From: Berkiella sp963803015
Lineage (GTDB): Bacteria > Pseudomonadota > Gammaproteobacteria > Berkiellales > Berkiellaceae
Direction: 5' to 3'
Length of the DNA: 64,000 nt
Assembly (NCBI GenBank): GCA_963803015.1
Contig: CAWDKV010000011.1
Location: 186,001-250,000 of the forward strand
The notes under the pieces: model-generated
The model's database searches: none
Told to the model about the DNA's origin: nothing
Seen by the model: the letters and a program-made list of their open reading frames with translations, nothing else
Shown: in pieces, positions 27,605-36,839 of the stretch
How the letters are laid out: every line of letters starts with the position of its first letter
Numbering within the stretch: position 1 is the first letter of the stretch
Translations under genes and position numbers: made by a program

Positions 27605-28140
27605 GGCGACATTCTCTTTAACACATCATCTTTTCTAATAAAATGATGATAGAGGGAAGCTAAGATATGCAATGCCACTAAGCCAATCACCACATAAGAA
27701 GACCAAACGTGGGTGGTGTATAAAATATTCCCGAGCGCTTCATTTTTCACAACGGAAAGAGGTAAGTTAAACCAACCAAATACGGATACGCTGTAGCCGG
27801 CGTAGAGTGACATACCAATCCCAGAGAGTGGCATAATAAGCATGGCGGCATAGAGCAAAAAATGCGTTAGCTTGGCTAACATCTTTTCACATGCGTTAGC
27901 ACTCTCTATTGGTGGACGGTTTCCAACATACCGCCATCCTATCATCAGCAATGCGAGCACTAAGACCACGACACCAATCGATTTGTGTAAAAGAATGTAT
28001 TGTAATTTTTCAGGTGAGTCTTTAGGGAAATATTCTCGGCGGTAAACAAGGAAGTACTGAATAACGAAAAGTATAAAAATGGTCCAATGTAGTAACTTTG
28101 TTAGGCTGCCAAATTTTTCCGTTGAATTTTGTAAGCTCAT
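27601..28140 (-). CDS. cybB: Cytochrome b561 family protein
   Basis: The 179-aa protein has four membrane helices (about 14-30, 50-67, 87-108, 144-164). Histidines suited to bind two hemes occur in helices 1, 2, 3 and 4 (LLHWT, LLHKSIG, LTHFLLY, LVALHIL). It would move electrons from quinol in the inner membrane. The family includes superoxide-oxidising CybB. It is separate from its neighbours in strand or distance; the 131 bp upstream hold no other gene. Confidence 0.88.
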   Translation of the reverse strand: MSLQNSTEKFGSLTKLLHWTIFILFVIQYFLVYRREYFPKDSPEKLQYILLHKSIGVVVLVLALLMIGWRYVGNRPPIESANACEKMLAKLTHFLLYAAMLIMPLSGIGMSLYAGYSVSVFGWFNLPLSVVKNEALGNILYTTHVWSSYVVIGLVALHILASLYHHFIRKDDVLKRMSP

Positions 28141-28271
28141 TATTTGCTCCTTGCCAAGAACTTCAGATTAGCACACACATAAGGGTATATACCTTAAATT
28201 TAAGGGAATCTTACAATACCTTCTACAGAAAAGGCCAGATATTTCGTGATTAGGTTCGAGTATATGCTTGA

Positions 28272-30071
28272 TTACTTCTTCATTCTGGCCATCGTCTTAT
28301 TTATCATTTCTTGTATCGGTGGTGGCGGCTCAGGGGGGGTGAGCCCGCTTTTATCAAAAGGCTGGTTTGTCAATAGATAGCTGAGGTAGACGTTGAGATA
28401 GCAGAAAATATTCAGTTGGGTATTATCGTAAGTATGCACCGTGCTTGAGCCATATAATTTTTCATCAAGTCTTTGTGCACTATCAAGCATTAAATTAATT
28501 TTAGTTAAAGTTTCCTCTTCTTCAGTGGGTGAGGGAACAGATTCAAGAAGTTTTTGCAGGCTGTGAAGGTTGTCGGTGATCTCTTTGATAACAGTGAAAT
28601 TTTCAATTGCTAGCTCGCCATCTTGGCCTACTACTTTACCCAATGCATCAAGAGAAGTTAATAAAAATCGCAGCGTTGCTAATTGGACTTTAGTGGAAAA
28701 CACCTGCTTTGTGCCAATTAAATTTAAGTCAGGATTGTATTCAGCGTCATTGAGTCTATCAACAGAAATAATATTAATTGACCAAGGAAAGAATCGCATA
28801 AAATCACGAATTAGCTCTTTTGTTCTAAATAAATCTAAAACGTTTCGAGACTCTTTGGGATTGAATGTCATTGTCCGGTTAATGCCAATAAATCTAGGGC
28901 CAATTTCTTCTTCAATAATTGGAAACTCAGTGCTAGGCACTAATTCATTGTCCTCTTCATCTTCTTGATTAGGTGTATCACTTTCTATAGATATAATAGA
29001 AGAATGAGCTTTGCCTTCAAGAATTTCATCTAGGAGTTGAGTGTAAGTAAGTATAGATAATTGATTTTTTATATTTTGAGATTCGTTTACGTAATGCTCA
29101 TGGAAACGATTGAGCTTTTTTATGATTTTAACCAGATGAGGAGAGGGAGCAAAAAAACTAGATTGTGAGCTTTCAGCTTCCCCCTTTTCTTTGATAAAAG
29201 TATTATTTAAAAAATAATGGAAGAAGGCTTCCAGTTTAGGGACATTCTCTTTAAAGTTCTCTTTAAGGAGTAAGGCTATTCTTTTTTCATAAGTTTCCAA
29301 AACAAATTCAAGGGGGATATTTCCTTTATATGTTCTTTTTTGTGACTGTTCAATTTTTTCTACATAGGTTAGAATTTCAATCGCATCCTGAAAGTAATCA
29401 AGATCATTATCTTGAGATACCTTATCTTTAACAAATTGCACAATACTCTCTACAGGAGAGGCGTCAGACATATGGTAGTCTTCATCTCGGCTGTAGATAT
29501 AGGACAAATATTCTCGTAATTGTGAAAGCGATTTAAACTCACCAATAGAAAATATTCTGAATTCTTTAGGTTTGATTTGAAAAGAAAGCGCACGAATATC
29601 TTTTTCTAAATCAAAATGATCAAGCGCAAATTCGTCAGGCAAGACAGAAGGATCTGTTGTTAAATCACTTAAAGTGGATGCCATTTGTGAAGAGAGATCT
29701 ATTGTTGATGGCGTCTGTGTAGAGACTTTGGCCTTCACTTCTTCAAACGTTCTTAAAACTTGCCCGATACGAGATAAATTATCATATTCAGGTTGATTGT
29801 TCTTGGTCAAAGAAGAGAGCTCAGTAAATAACGTTTCAAGGGGAAACGCGACGCCTTTTTTTAGAGAAAATTGTGTGATACTGCTAAAAGTAGGATGAGC
29901 CGCACCAAGCGGCGGTAACGTTTCTAAGCGTTGGATATCTGGCGCTCTTAAAGCATCGCGTAAAGCAAAAGCAGTTGCTAATGCCCCCTTTTCACGAGCT
30001 CTTTTTTCTGCTGCACGCAAAAAGGAAAGTACAGCTCTTACTTCACGAATGTCATTACGTTTTGTGATCAT
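28272..30071 (-). CDS. Unknown 599-aa helical protein, candidate effector
   Basis: No family is recognised. The protein is soluble and helix-rich, with no signal peptide and no membrane segment. The first 45 residues are basic and helical (MITKRNDIREVRAVLSFLRAAEKRAREKG). Acidic runs occur near residue 375 (PNQEDEEDNE). The end is Pro-rich and then basic (TPPEPPPPIQEMINKTMARMKK). Its first 17 bases overlap the end of the 975-aa gene, so the two are one transcription unit. Large, unique, Gln/Asn/Lys-rich helical proteins like this are common among type IV effectors of Legionellales; that role is inferred. Confidence 0.8.
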   Translation of the reverse strand: MITKRNDIREVRAVLSFLRAAEKRAREKGALATAFALRDALRAPDIQRLETLPPLGAAHPTFSSITQFSLKKGVAFPLETLFTELSSLTKNNQPEYDNLSRIGQVLRTFEEVKAKVSTQTPSTIDLSSQMASTLSDLTTDPSVLPDEFALDHFDLEKDIRALSFQIKPKEFRIFSIGEFKSLSQLREYLSYIYSRDEDYHMSDASPVESIVQFVKDKVSQDNDLDYFQDAIEILTYVEKIEQSQKRTYKGNIPLEFVLETYEKRIALLLKENFKENVPKLEAFFHYFLNNTFIKEKGEAESSQSSFFAPSPHLVKIIKKLNRFHEHYVNESQNIKNQLSILTYTQLLDEILEGKAHSSIISIESDTPNQEDEEDNELVPSTEFPIIEEEIGPRFIGINRTMTFNPKESRNVLDLFRTKELIRDFMRFFPWSINIISVDRLNDAEYNPDLNLIGTKQVFSTKVQLATLRFLLTSLDALGKVVGQDGELAIENFTVIKEITDNLHSLQKLLESVPSPTEEEETLTKINLMLDSAQRLDEKLYGSSTVHTYDNTQLNIFCYLNVYLSYLLTNQPFDKSGLTPPEPPPPIQEMINKTMARMKK

Positions 30072-32982
30072 AAAACACCATCATTTGACAATAATCTTTT
30101 ACTAATTGGTTATACATCATATAATTTCTAACGTGCTTTGCGCGAGGAAGTAAGCCTTTCATTACCTTGGATGGGTCATTATCTAGTACATAACTCATTA
30201 ATTCAGAATAACTAATTTCACAAAAATGACTGTGATATTCTGACTCGATGTTATCTACAAATAGATCTAATAGTGCATTATATTCTGTAGGTGCGATATT
30301 GTTGTACGCAATTTTATTTATAATATCATCTAAAACATACCTTTCTATTGATAAAGGCTTAATGATGTTAAAAGATGTCTCTTTGCCCTTATTTTCTAAT
30401 TGCTGTTGCAGTTGGTTTGAAATGTTATTAACTGTTTGTTCAAATAATCCACTTTTTGACAAATATTGGCATAAATGATTGAGGGTGGTTGTTATTTCAT
30501 CTCGAGTATCTTTATCTTTTGAAAATAAGTTAGGTGCTTGAACGATTGCTTCCACTTCGGTAAGAAGATCTTTGACGAGCGCCATGTTTGAATAATTCTG
30601 CGTGATTTCAAGATAAATGCCCTTGAGGCGTCGAGATAAAATCTCATTATGAACCTTTCCTTGTGAAACATCATTTATATTTTGATTAAATGTGTTTTCT
30701 TTTTCCAATATCTTAGACATCAGGAGCTCATTTATTTCTTGTGCTTTTTGCATTAATTCTTCTTGGTCTTGATTGTTTACAATAATATTCTGATTAAATT
30801 CAATAATATCTTTAATAAATTGGCTATCTTTGAAATTAATAAAAACCAATTCGTTATTTTTGTCAATCTCAAGATAGCGTTTGATAAACGACAAACAGGC
30901 TAAGCGTTGCTCAGATGTATATTGGTGGAAAAAAATCTTAATACAGTCTATTAAAATAATGGGAGACGTTTCATGTTGCAGGGTGTAAATAATGTTATCT
31001 AATTGTTCCTTTTTATCTGCAAGAAATAAATCACCACTGGCAATTTCAAGAGCAACTATTTTTTTACTTAGATCTAGTTGGTTTTGCATGCTATAAAAGG
31101 TCTGAGTGATTAGTGCATGCAAAGTAGCCTCTAGGGTAAGTTGTTCGTGAATTGTTTTGATATCTATTTGATTTTTATCTGAAATTTTGTCTTCTTCTGT
31201 GTTGTCCAAGATAGTCTTAAGCTGCTGTAGCATATAAAAATCATTACCCATATTAAGATGAGTCTTAATCAATAAGTACATATTTTTAATATCAACTAAA
31301 GAATAAGGGTTGATTAATATATTTTTTCTTAACACACTTGCTTCAAACAAAGTCTTCTGATATTCAGGGAGATTTTTCTCTAATAATTGCAATTTGTCTA
31401 AGGTTGCTTCTGATTTATGAGAAGAAGTCCAAAGATTGTAATTTTCTTGTAATTGCCAGATTTCTTTTCTTAATTCTTCTTGAGTAAGTAATGGCGTCAA
31501 CACCTTTGAAATTAAGGATGAAAAGTCGATGTTTCTAAAGATATCTATTACTTTTATCTCTGTTAACTGTGTTGGGAAGGTGGTTAGTCTTTGGGTGAGC
31601 GCAGCTAGAGCATGTTTAATGCTATTCATCATGTTGTATGAACTCAGCTTGTAGAGTGTTTGGTACACGATAGTGATGATGTTGGCGTCGCAAATGGTGT
31701 TTGTTGCGGGATAATTTTTTTCAAACTCATCTAACAAAAGCAACATTTCATTCGGAAACACATATAACGATTCAATGTTCTGAGCGAGAGCTAATATCAG
31801 ATCATAATTGATTGGGGTTTCCGGATTATTAAAGCTATCAAGCTGATTTTTGAATGTGTCACATTGTGCTTGAATATTATGCAGCATGATCTGTAATGTG
31901 GCATAATTTTGGTTTTCTGTCAGATGTTTATTTAATTCTTCAGCAAAAGAGGCAACGTTATCATTCTGATAATGAACTAATTTTGTTAAATCCGAGAAAA
32001 TCTGATCAATCGCTTTGATATCTGAATAGAGTTTGATGAAATCTACTTCTACAGATTCTTTTTCTTCATTTTGTTGTAATTGATTATATTTGTCTTCAAA
32101 TAGGTTGGTTATAAAAAGGCTTAAAATTTGATCGGATTCATTGTCAGCTAAAATTAATTCGCCGACTATATCATTACGAATTGATCGATAAGCAATGAGA
32201 AGAGCGCATGATTCTGTGGTGAAATCTTCAGATGTCAGAGAATTGATGGTGGGTTTTTTTGCATATTCTTTGATAAGGTCAGTGTAAGCAGGTTGTTCTT
32301 TTCCTGAAGCAATAATAATAATTTTTACATAATCATGAAATAACTTATCTAATCTATTTTTAATAACTTTATCATCAATGTTCTGCACAACGGTGAGATT
32401 AAGGTTGCTGGCAATGCTGATGGCTTCTATGTATTTGGTGCATTGATATAACATATTTGATTTGTTTAAAAAAAAGTCTGGCAATTGATTATCAATTGAT
32501 TGAATGCCAGTGATAAAGGCACGATGGATAGGCTCCATTTCATGAGGGTTAATTTTCCAATCTGATGGCGAGTATTTTTTTCCCGCATTGAAGCAGGTGA
32601 TCGATTCTTGCAGAACATAGAGTTCTTGTTGCTTATCTTTAAATTGAGCTTCATTTTCAATTATTTGTTTTTCTAGTTCTTTAAGCTGTTTTTTTGTGGC
32701 TATTTTTGTTTTGGGATCTTTCTCGAGAGTTTGTTGTAACTCAATTTTCTGTTTAAAATTTTCGCTGAGAGTAGATTCAAGATTGTCGAGTGCAGTTTGT
32801 AGTTCTTCTAAATTTTCTTCATAATCTAGAATGTCATCGCTTTGAGCGAGTGGTGCAGATTTTTTTTCTGGGACAGCGCTGCTCTCTTTTTCCACAAGAG
32901 ATTGGTCATCAGCCTCTTTTGTCGGTGATTTCTTAATTTTTTTAATAGCCTTTTCTAACTTTGGCTTGATGTTTTCATCCAT
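30055..32982 (-). CDS. Unknown 975-aa helical protein with basic N-terminus and coiled coil
   Basis: The ATG at 32982 (MDENIKPKLEK) is preferred to a TTG 19 codons earlier; an AGG lies ten bases upstream. The N-terminus has a Lys-rich cluster, KLEKAIKKIKKSP, that resembles a nuclear localisation signal, then an acidic linker and a coiled coil (about 55-130). The rest is almost entirely helical, rich in Leu, Asn, Ile and Lys. There is no signal peptide. It is more AT-rich than neighbouring housekeeping genes. It forms a transcription unit with the 599-aa gene and is a candidate effector or structural protein. Confidence 0.8.
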   Translation of the reverse strand: MDENIKPKLEKAIKKIKKSPTKEADDQSLVEKESSAVPEKKSAPLAQSDDILDYEENLEELQTALDNLESTLSENFKQKIELQQTLEKDPKTKIATKKQLKELEKQIIENEAQFKDKQQELYVLQESITCFNAGKKYSPSDWKINPHEMEPIHRAFITGIQSIDNQLPDFFLNKSNMLYQCTKYIEAISIASNLNLTVVQNIDDKVIKNRLDKLFHDYVKIIIIASGKEQPAYTDLIKEYAKKPTINSLTSEDFTTESCALLIAYRSIRNDIVGELILADNESDQILSLFITNLFEDKYNQLQQNEEKESVEVDFIKLYSDIKAIDQIFSDLTKLVHYQNDNVASFAEELNKHLTENQNYATLQIMLHNIQAQCDTFKNQLDSFNNPETPINYDLILALAQNIESLYVFPNEMLLLLDEFEKNYPATNTICDANIITIVYQTLYKLSSYNMMNSIKHALAALTQRLTTFPTQLTEIKVIDIFRNIDFSSLISKVLTPLLTQEELRKEIWQLQENYNLWTSSHKSEATLDKLQLLEKNLPEYQKTLFEASVLRKNILINPYSLVDIKNMYLLIKTHLNMGNDFYMLQQLKTILDNTEEDKISDKNQIDIKTIHEQLTLEATLHALITQTFYSMQNQLDLSKKIVALEIASGDLFLADKKEQLDNIIYTLQHETSPIILIDCIKIFFHQYTSEQRLACLSFIKRYLEIDKNNELVFINFKDSQFIKDIIEFNQNIIVNNQDQEELMQKAQEINELLMSKILEKENTFNQNINDVSQGKVHNEILSRRLKGIYLEITQNYSNMALVKDLLTEVEAIVQAPNLFSKDKDTRDEITTTLNHLCQYLSKSGLFEQTVNNISNQLQQQLENKGKETSFNIIKPLSIERYVLDDIINKIAYNNIAPTEYNALLDLFVDNIESEYHSHFCEISYSELMSYVLDNDPSKVMKGLLPRAKHVRNYMMYNQLVKDYCQMMVFYDHKT

Positions 32983-33291
32983 TTTGTTTCGACCTATAAG
33001 TGTATACGCATTTAAAAGAAATTTTCCTGCTAAACCCAAACTAGTGCGAGTATATTCCTTAGTCTATCAATAGAGTGAAAAAGTTTATTTTAACTACATT
33101 TTCTTTTTATTTAAGAAGTTCTTTAATGAAGAGAGGATATGCTCGGGTGAAAAAATATAGCTTATTATTCAAAAAATTCACAAAACAGTGGGTTTGTCTG
33201 ATCAAATATACGGGGTGTTTAGATCCCCCTTGTCATAAAGCGCTGTGATATGTTCAAATCATATAAGAAGAACTGTATTTTTGGAGATGAT
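32983..33291. other. 309-bp divergent intergenic region
   Basis: This AT-rich gap separates two divergently transcribed unknown genes and must hold both promoters. A TTGTCA box at 33230-33235 is present but has no convincing -10 partner. A GGAG at 33283-33286 is the ribosome site of the plus-strand gene. I see no repeat, RNA gene or further coding frame. Confidence 0.5.
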
Positions 33292-34413
33292 ATGAAATGG
33301 TGGGTTAGTTTTAAAAAGCGACTCCTAAAAAACAAAGAGGCTAAAACATCTCAAAATGTTACAAAGGCAGGGAGTAGTGTTGATGCTAACCTTAATAACC
33401 CATTTAAAAATATTTCTAATGTTGAATTTCAATCTGCAACGGTATATGACTGGTTAAAATCTATAGAAGCACTACAAGTTTTGGTTTATTTAACGAGGCG
33501 GGAACTTGAGCCCACAGTCCTAACGAGCTTTGATTGGAATGCGTTGAGTGCCACAACCTATCTTAATCATATAGAAAGATTGATTATTAAAGTACGAGAG
33601 TATTATTTAGCCTATAAGCATTATGAAGAAAAAGGGTTTGATAAATTGGGCGTGGCAGAATCCCATGAGCTTAAACAATATAAATTAGCGTGTGAGCAAT
33701 CTTATCATACGCTCTTAAATTTGACCCAAGCTATCAAAAAGGTATTGGCCAAAGAGAGCCATGAAGATTTGTCTCATCATCTACACGCACTTGAACTGGA
33801 GATTTCAGGGTTGGGGAGCACACTCAGGCTGTTAACACAAACATTGTATCGACAAGAAGTGAAAAATGATCATGAAGATTATAAAAAATATAATACGACT
33901 TATATTGCGCCTTTATTAACCTCCAAGCGTGAATCGCCAGTTTATATTGATTTTACTTCTCCTAACTCCCAACAAATTACTTTGATTTGTGATCAACTAC
34001 GTTCAGAGATAACTCCTATACCGTCTTTAGAAAATAAAAAACTTTTACTTTCAGCATTAGAAGTCTATGAAATGTTATTAAAATGCTATGTAGTAGCAAG
34101 AAAGACTGTCATTAATCAAAGTTTAGAAAATTTTAAAAATGGCATTGTGATCTTAATAGATGAAATGAATAAAACATCTCTTGAGCCATTGCGAGTCTTT
34201 GCACAGCTTGATTGTCTTTTTTACAATATTGAAGCGATTAGTTTTAGCACGAACCGTGAAAGTCGTTTTTCTCAAAATATGTTTGAGAAATCAAGGCTAG
34301 CTAAGCGCTTGTTACGCAAGGCATGTAATGAGTGCGAGCTCGGAATAAGTTATCTGAAAGAGCATACTTTGTATCGTGATGTGTTAGAAAAACCTAAAGG
34401 CAAGAAAAATTAA
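33292..34413 (+). CDS. Unknown 373-aa helical protein
   Basis: The start at ATG 33292 (MKWWVSFKKRLLKNKEAK) is supported by GGAG five bases upstream; an earlier ATG at 33250 has no ribosome site. The product is soluble and helical with a basic, Trp-containing amphipathic N-terminus, scattered Cys, and a Lys-rich end (KPKGKKN). There is no signal peptide. It diverges from the 975-aa gene. No family is recognised; by composition and place it groups with the candidate effectors. Confidence 0.75.
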   Translation: MKWWVSFKKRLLKNKEAKTSQNVTKAGSSVDANLNNPFKNISNVEFQSATVYDWLKSIEALQVLVYLTRRELEPTVLTSFDWNALSATTYLNHIERLIIKVREYYLAYKHYEEKGFDKLGVAESHELKQYKLACEQSYHTLLNLTQAIKKVLAKESHEDLSHHLHALELEISGLGSTLRLLTQTLYRQEVKNDHEDYKKYNTTYIAPLLTSKRESPVYIDFTSPNSQQITLICDQLRSEITPIPSLENKKLLLSALEVYEMLLKCYVVARKTVINQSLENFKNGIVILIDEMNKTSLEPLRVFAQLDCLFYNIEAISFSTNRESRFSQNMFEKSRLAKRLLRKACNECELGISYLKEHTLYRDVLEKPKGKKN

Positions 34414-34417
34414 GAAT

Positions 34418-34543
34418 ATACCCTTCGCAGCTGAATTTTCGGCGTTGTTGGCAAAGCTCTCTCGCAACAGTCATGTATTACTTATACACTCCTTTTGCTC
34501 AAGAGCTTGCCGCCTAGCCGAAAAAATCATCTGCTGTGGGTAT
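34418..34543. repeat. 126-bp nested inverted repeat overlapping a gene end
   Basis: The outer arms (34418-34444 and 34517-34543) are inverted copies beginning ATACCC, with about 21 of 26 positions matching. Inside them GCAAAGCTCT (34451-34460) can pair with AGAGCTTGC (34502-34510), and TGTAT (34474-34478) with ATACA (34484-34488). The right arm supplies the last nine codons of the Mth938-domain gene. The nested pairing would fold the whole region into one long hairpin on either strand; it may stop transcription of both convergent genes or be a dispersed repeat. Confidence 0.65.
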
Positions 34544-34909
34544 AAGAATACAAAGTGCGACATTTCGACCTTCTGCGGCTAAAATTGTATAAGTATAACA
34601 AGCAGAGCGGTTATCCATGTACTCAAAACCTACCCCCTTATCAAATAAAAACTGTAATATCTCGTTACTTGGGATCTCTAATTGATCTCCTGTCCCAATG
34701 AGGACAATATCTGGTTTTGCTTCATCAAAAATGACAGTGAAGTCAGATTGGGTTAATTCTTTGAGTTGCTTAGGTGGCCAACAAGTGATTAAACGGTGTG
34801 GAAAAACAATAACGCTGTTTTGATAACTTTGATCATTGATGTAAATTATACCTGGTTCGTATTTTTTGATTTGATAAGTAGCAGAACTGAATTCTTGTGA
34901 GAGTTCCAT
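34514..34909 (-). CDS. Mth938/NDUFAF3-like domain protein (DUF498)
   Basis: The 131-aa protein matches the Mth938-like fold: the strand-turn PDIVLIGTGDQLEIPS followed by a helix and the strand VGFEYMDNRSACYTYTIL. Mitochondrial NDUFAF3, of the same family, helps assemble respiratory complex I; the bacterial function is unproven. Its last residues (TADDFFG) come from the arm of an inverted repeat, which could mean that the C-terminus was rewritten by the repeat. Confidence 0.82.
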   Translation of the reverse strand: MELSQEFSSATYQIKKYEPGIIYINDQSYQNSVIVFPHRLITCWPPKQLKELTQSDFTVIFDEAKPDIVLIGTGDQLEIPSNEILQFLFDKGVGFEYMDNRSACYTYTILAAEGRNVALCILIPTADDFFG

Positions 34910-34986
34910 AAATATTCTCCAGGTAACCGACTTAAGTGTGATCGCAGCTGATGCACAGTGCCCTATTGTATGAGTAAAAAGAAAAA

Positions 34987-36774
34987 ATGTATAACCTTCC
35001 TCTTCCTACCGTCAGTCGTCGTGCAGTTGATAAGTTAAGAGAACAGCAAGCCTTGGCTGCAGGTTTTGATGAAATTGTTGCTAGAGTCATTGCGGCAAGG
35101 CCTTTTTCACTTAACGATTCGCCGGAAGATCTTTTATATCCTAAATTAAAACACCTCGATTCACCGCTTAGCTTGGCAGACATTGAAAAAGCAAGTGATA
35201 GAATAATGTTGGCGATAGAGAATCAAGAAATAATTGGTCTTGAAACCGATCATGATTGCGATGGTCAAACCAGTCATGCTGTCCTCTATACTGTTTTAAC
35301 GCAACATTTTGGGCATCCGGAAGAGAAGATCCAGTCATTTATTGGCCATCGTCTTAAAGAAGGATATGGTTTATCTGAGGCGGTAGTGGGGCGAATTTTA
35401 GCGCAAAATCCTAGACCCTCTCTGATTATTACAGCAGACAATGGCTCTTCCGATGAAGCACGCATTGCCATGCTCAAAAAAGAAGGAATTGATGTGATTG
35501 TGACTGATCACCATGAAATTCCTGCAGAGGGGATCCCACACAGTGCTTATGCCGTGATTAATCCCACGCGTGAAGATTGTCTTTATCCTGATAGATTTAT
35601 CGCCGGTTGCATGGTGGCATGGCTATTGATGGCGGCAACAAAACAGAAATTGGAAGCCAAATGGCACAAAGGGTTACCGAGTTTAGCAACGTGTTTAGAT
35701 TTTGTTGCCGTAGGGACGATAGCAGATTGTGTGAGCATAGCCCGTAGTCGTAATAACCGCGCGGTTGTCGCTTACGGTATGCAATTGATAGAGAAGGGGA
35801 GTCGTGCCTGTTGGCGTGCTATTTTACCGCTGGTTTCTCTCCCTTTATCTTCTGAAGATTTAGGTTTTAAAATTGGTCCGCTTTTAAATAGTGACGGCAG
35901 ATTAGCTTGTGCTTTTGGGTCGGTAAGCTTTTTGTTAGCAACCAGTGATGAAGAGGCGCGACTTTGGATCGCCCATTTAAAAAAACAAAACAGCGAACGC
36001 AAAGAGATCCAAGACAGGATTACAGGGCTAGCACTAGTGCAGGCTTGTGTACAATACAATCAAGGTAAATCAAGTTTAAGTATTTTTCTAGAAGATGGTC
36101 ACGCCGGTGTCCATGGCATTTCGGCCAGTCGACTCAAAGAAGCGTTTGGTAGGCCTGTGGTGATATTTTGCCCGAAAGCTGAGGATAATGAGGTATTAAC
36201 GGGCTCTGCTCGATCGGTAGATGGTTTGCATTTAAGAGAAGCCTTAGAAGAAGTGAATCTACGCGAGCCGACTCTGATGGAACGTTTTGGTGGCCATCAA
36301 GGTGCGGCGGGATTATCTCTTCCTAAAGCAGCACTTAACCAGTTCTCCAGTTTGTTTGAACAAGTCGTGATGGAAAAAGTGAATCCAGATGCGTTAGGAC
36401 CTGTTATTTTGACTGATGGTGAATTGCCTGCCACTCACCTTAATATACCCTACATTGAAAAATTATTAGCCCTGCTTAGCCCATTTGGCCGAGAATTTGA
36501 GCCCCCGCAATTTGAAGCGAAAGCTATAATTCTGACTATTAAGTTGATGGGAGAAAAGAAGACCCATGCTCGTTTAGGATTAATGATGGAAGAAATGTGG
36601 TTTGAAGCGGTATGGTTTAGTTGCTGTAAAGAAGGAGAGTCTTTGCAGATAGGGGAGGGAGACGAAGTGGAACTCGTCTATTCTCCTAAATTGCAGACTT
36701 TTCGAGGAGAAAGACAGCTTAGCTGCCATGTCATACACCTCAAAAAAAGTGAAGCAATCGCAATAGTTGCTTAG
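34987..36774 (+). CDS. recJ: Single-stranded-DNA exonuclease RecJ
   Basis: The 595-aa DHH-family 5'-3' exonuclease acts in recombination and mismatch repair. Metal-binding motifs are ETDHDCDGQTSHA (motif I, with Asp-His-Asp in place of the usual Asp-Phe-Asp), TADNGSS, VTDHHEIP and, in the DHHA1 domain, FGGHQGAAGL. The C-terminal OB-fold is present. It is the usual neighbour of prfB and lysS. No clear ribosome site precedes the ATG. Confidence 0.94.
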   Translation: MYNLPLPTVSRRAVDKLREQQALAAGFDEIVARVIAARPFSLNDSPEDLLYPKLKHLDSPLSLADIEKASDRIMLAIENQEIIGLETDHDCDGQTSHAVLYTVLTQHFGHPEEKIQSFIGHRLKEGYGLSEAVVGRILAQNPRPSLIITADNGSSDEARIAMLKKEGIDVIVTDHHEIPAEGIPHSAYAVINPTREDCLYPDRFIAGCMVAWLLMAATKQKLEAKWHKGLPSLATCLDFVAVGTIADCVSIARSRNNRAVVAYGMQLIEKGSRACWRAILPLVSLPLSSEDLGFKIGPLLNSDGRLACAFGSVSFLLATSDEEARLWIAHLKKQNSERKEIQDRITGLALVQACVQYNQGKSSLSIFLEDGHAGVHGISASRLKEAFGRPVVIFCPKAEDNEVLTGSARSVDGLHLREALEEVNLREPTLMERFGGHQGAAGLSLPKAALNQFSSLFEQVVMEKVNPDALGPVILTDGELPATHLNIPYIEKLLALLSPFGREFEPPQFEAKAIILTIKLMGEKKTHARLGLMMEEMWFEAVWFSCCKEGESLQIGEGDEVELVYSPKLQTFRGERQLSCHVIHLKKSEAIAIVA

Positions 36775-36839
36775 ATGAATCAGTGGTAAAAATGAGGTAG
36801 GATCGCTACAATCTGAAGTTTTGAGAAGAGGAGAAGGCT

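Noticed and set aside
34441..34516. The loop of the inverted repeat as a tRNA gene
   Set aside because: The pairing does not give a cloverleaf; no TTCRA box or acceptor stem can be drawn.
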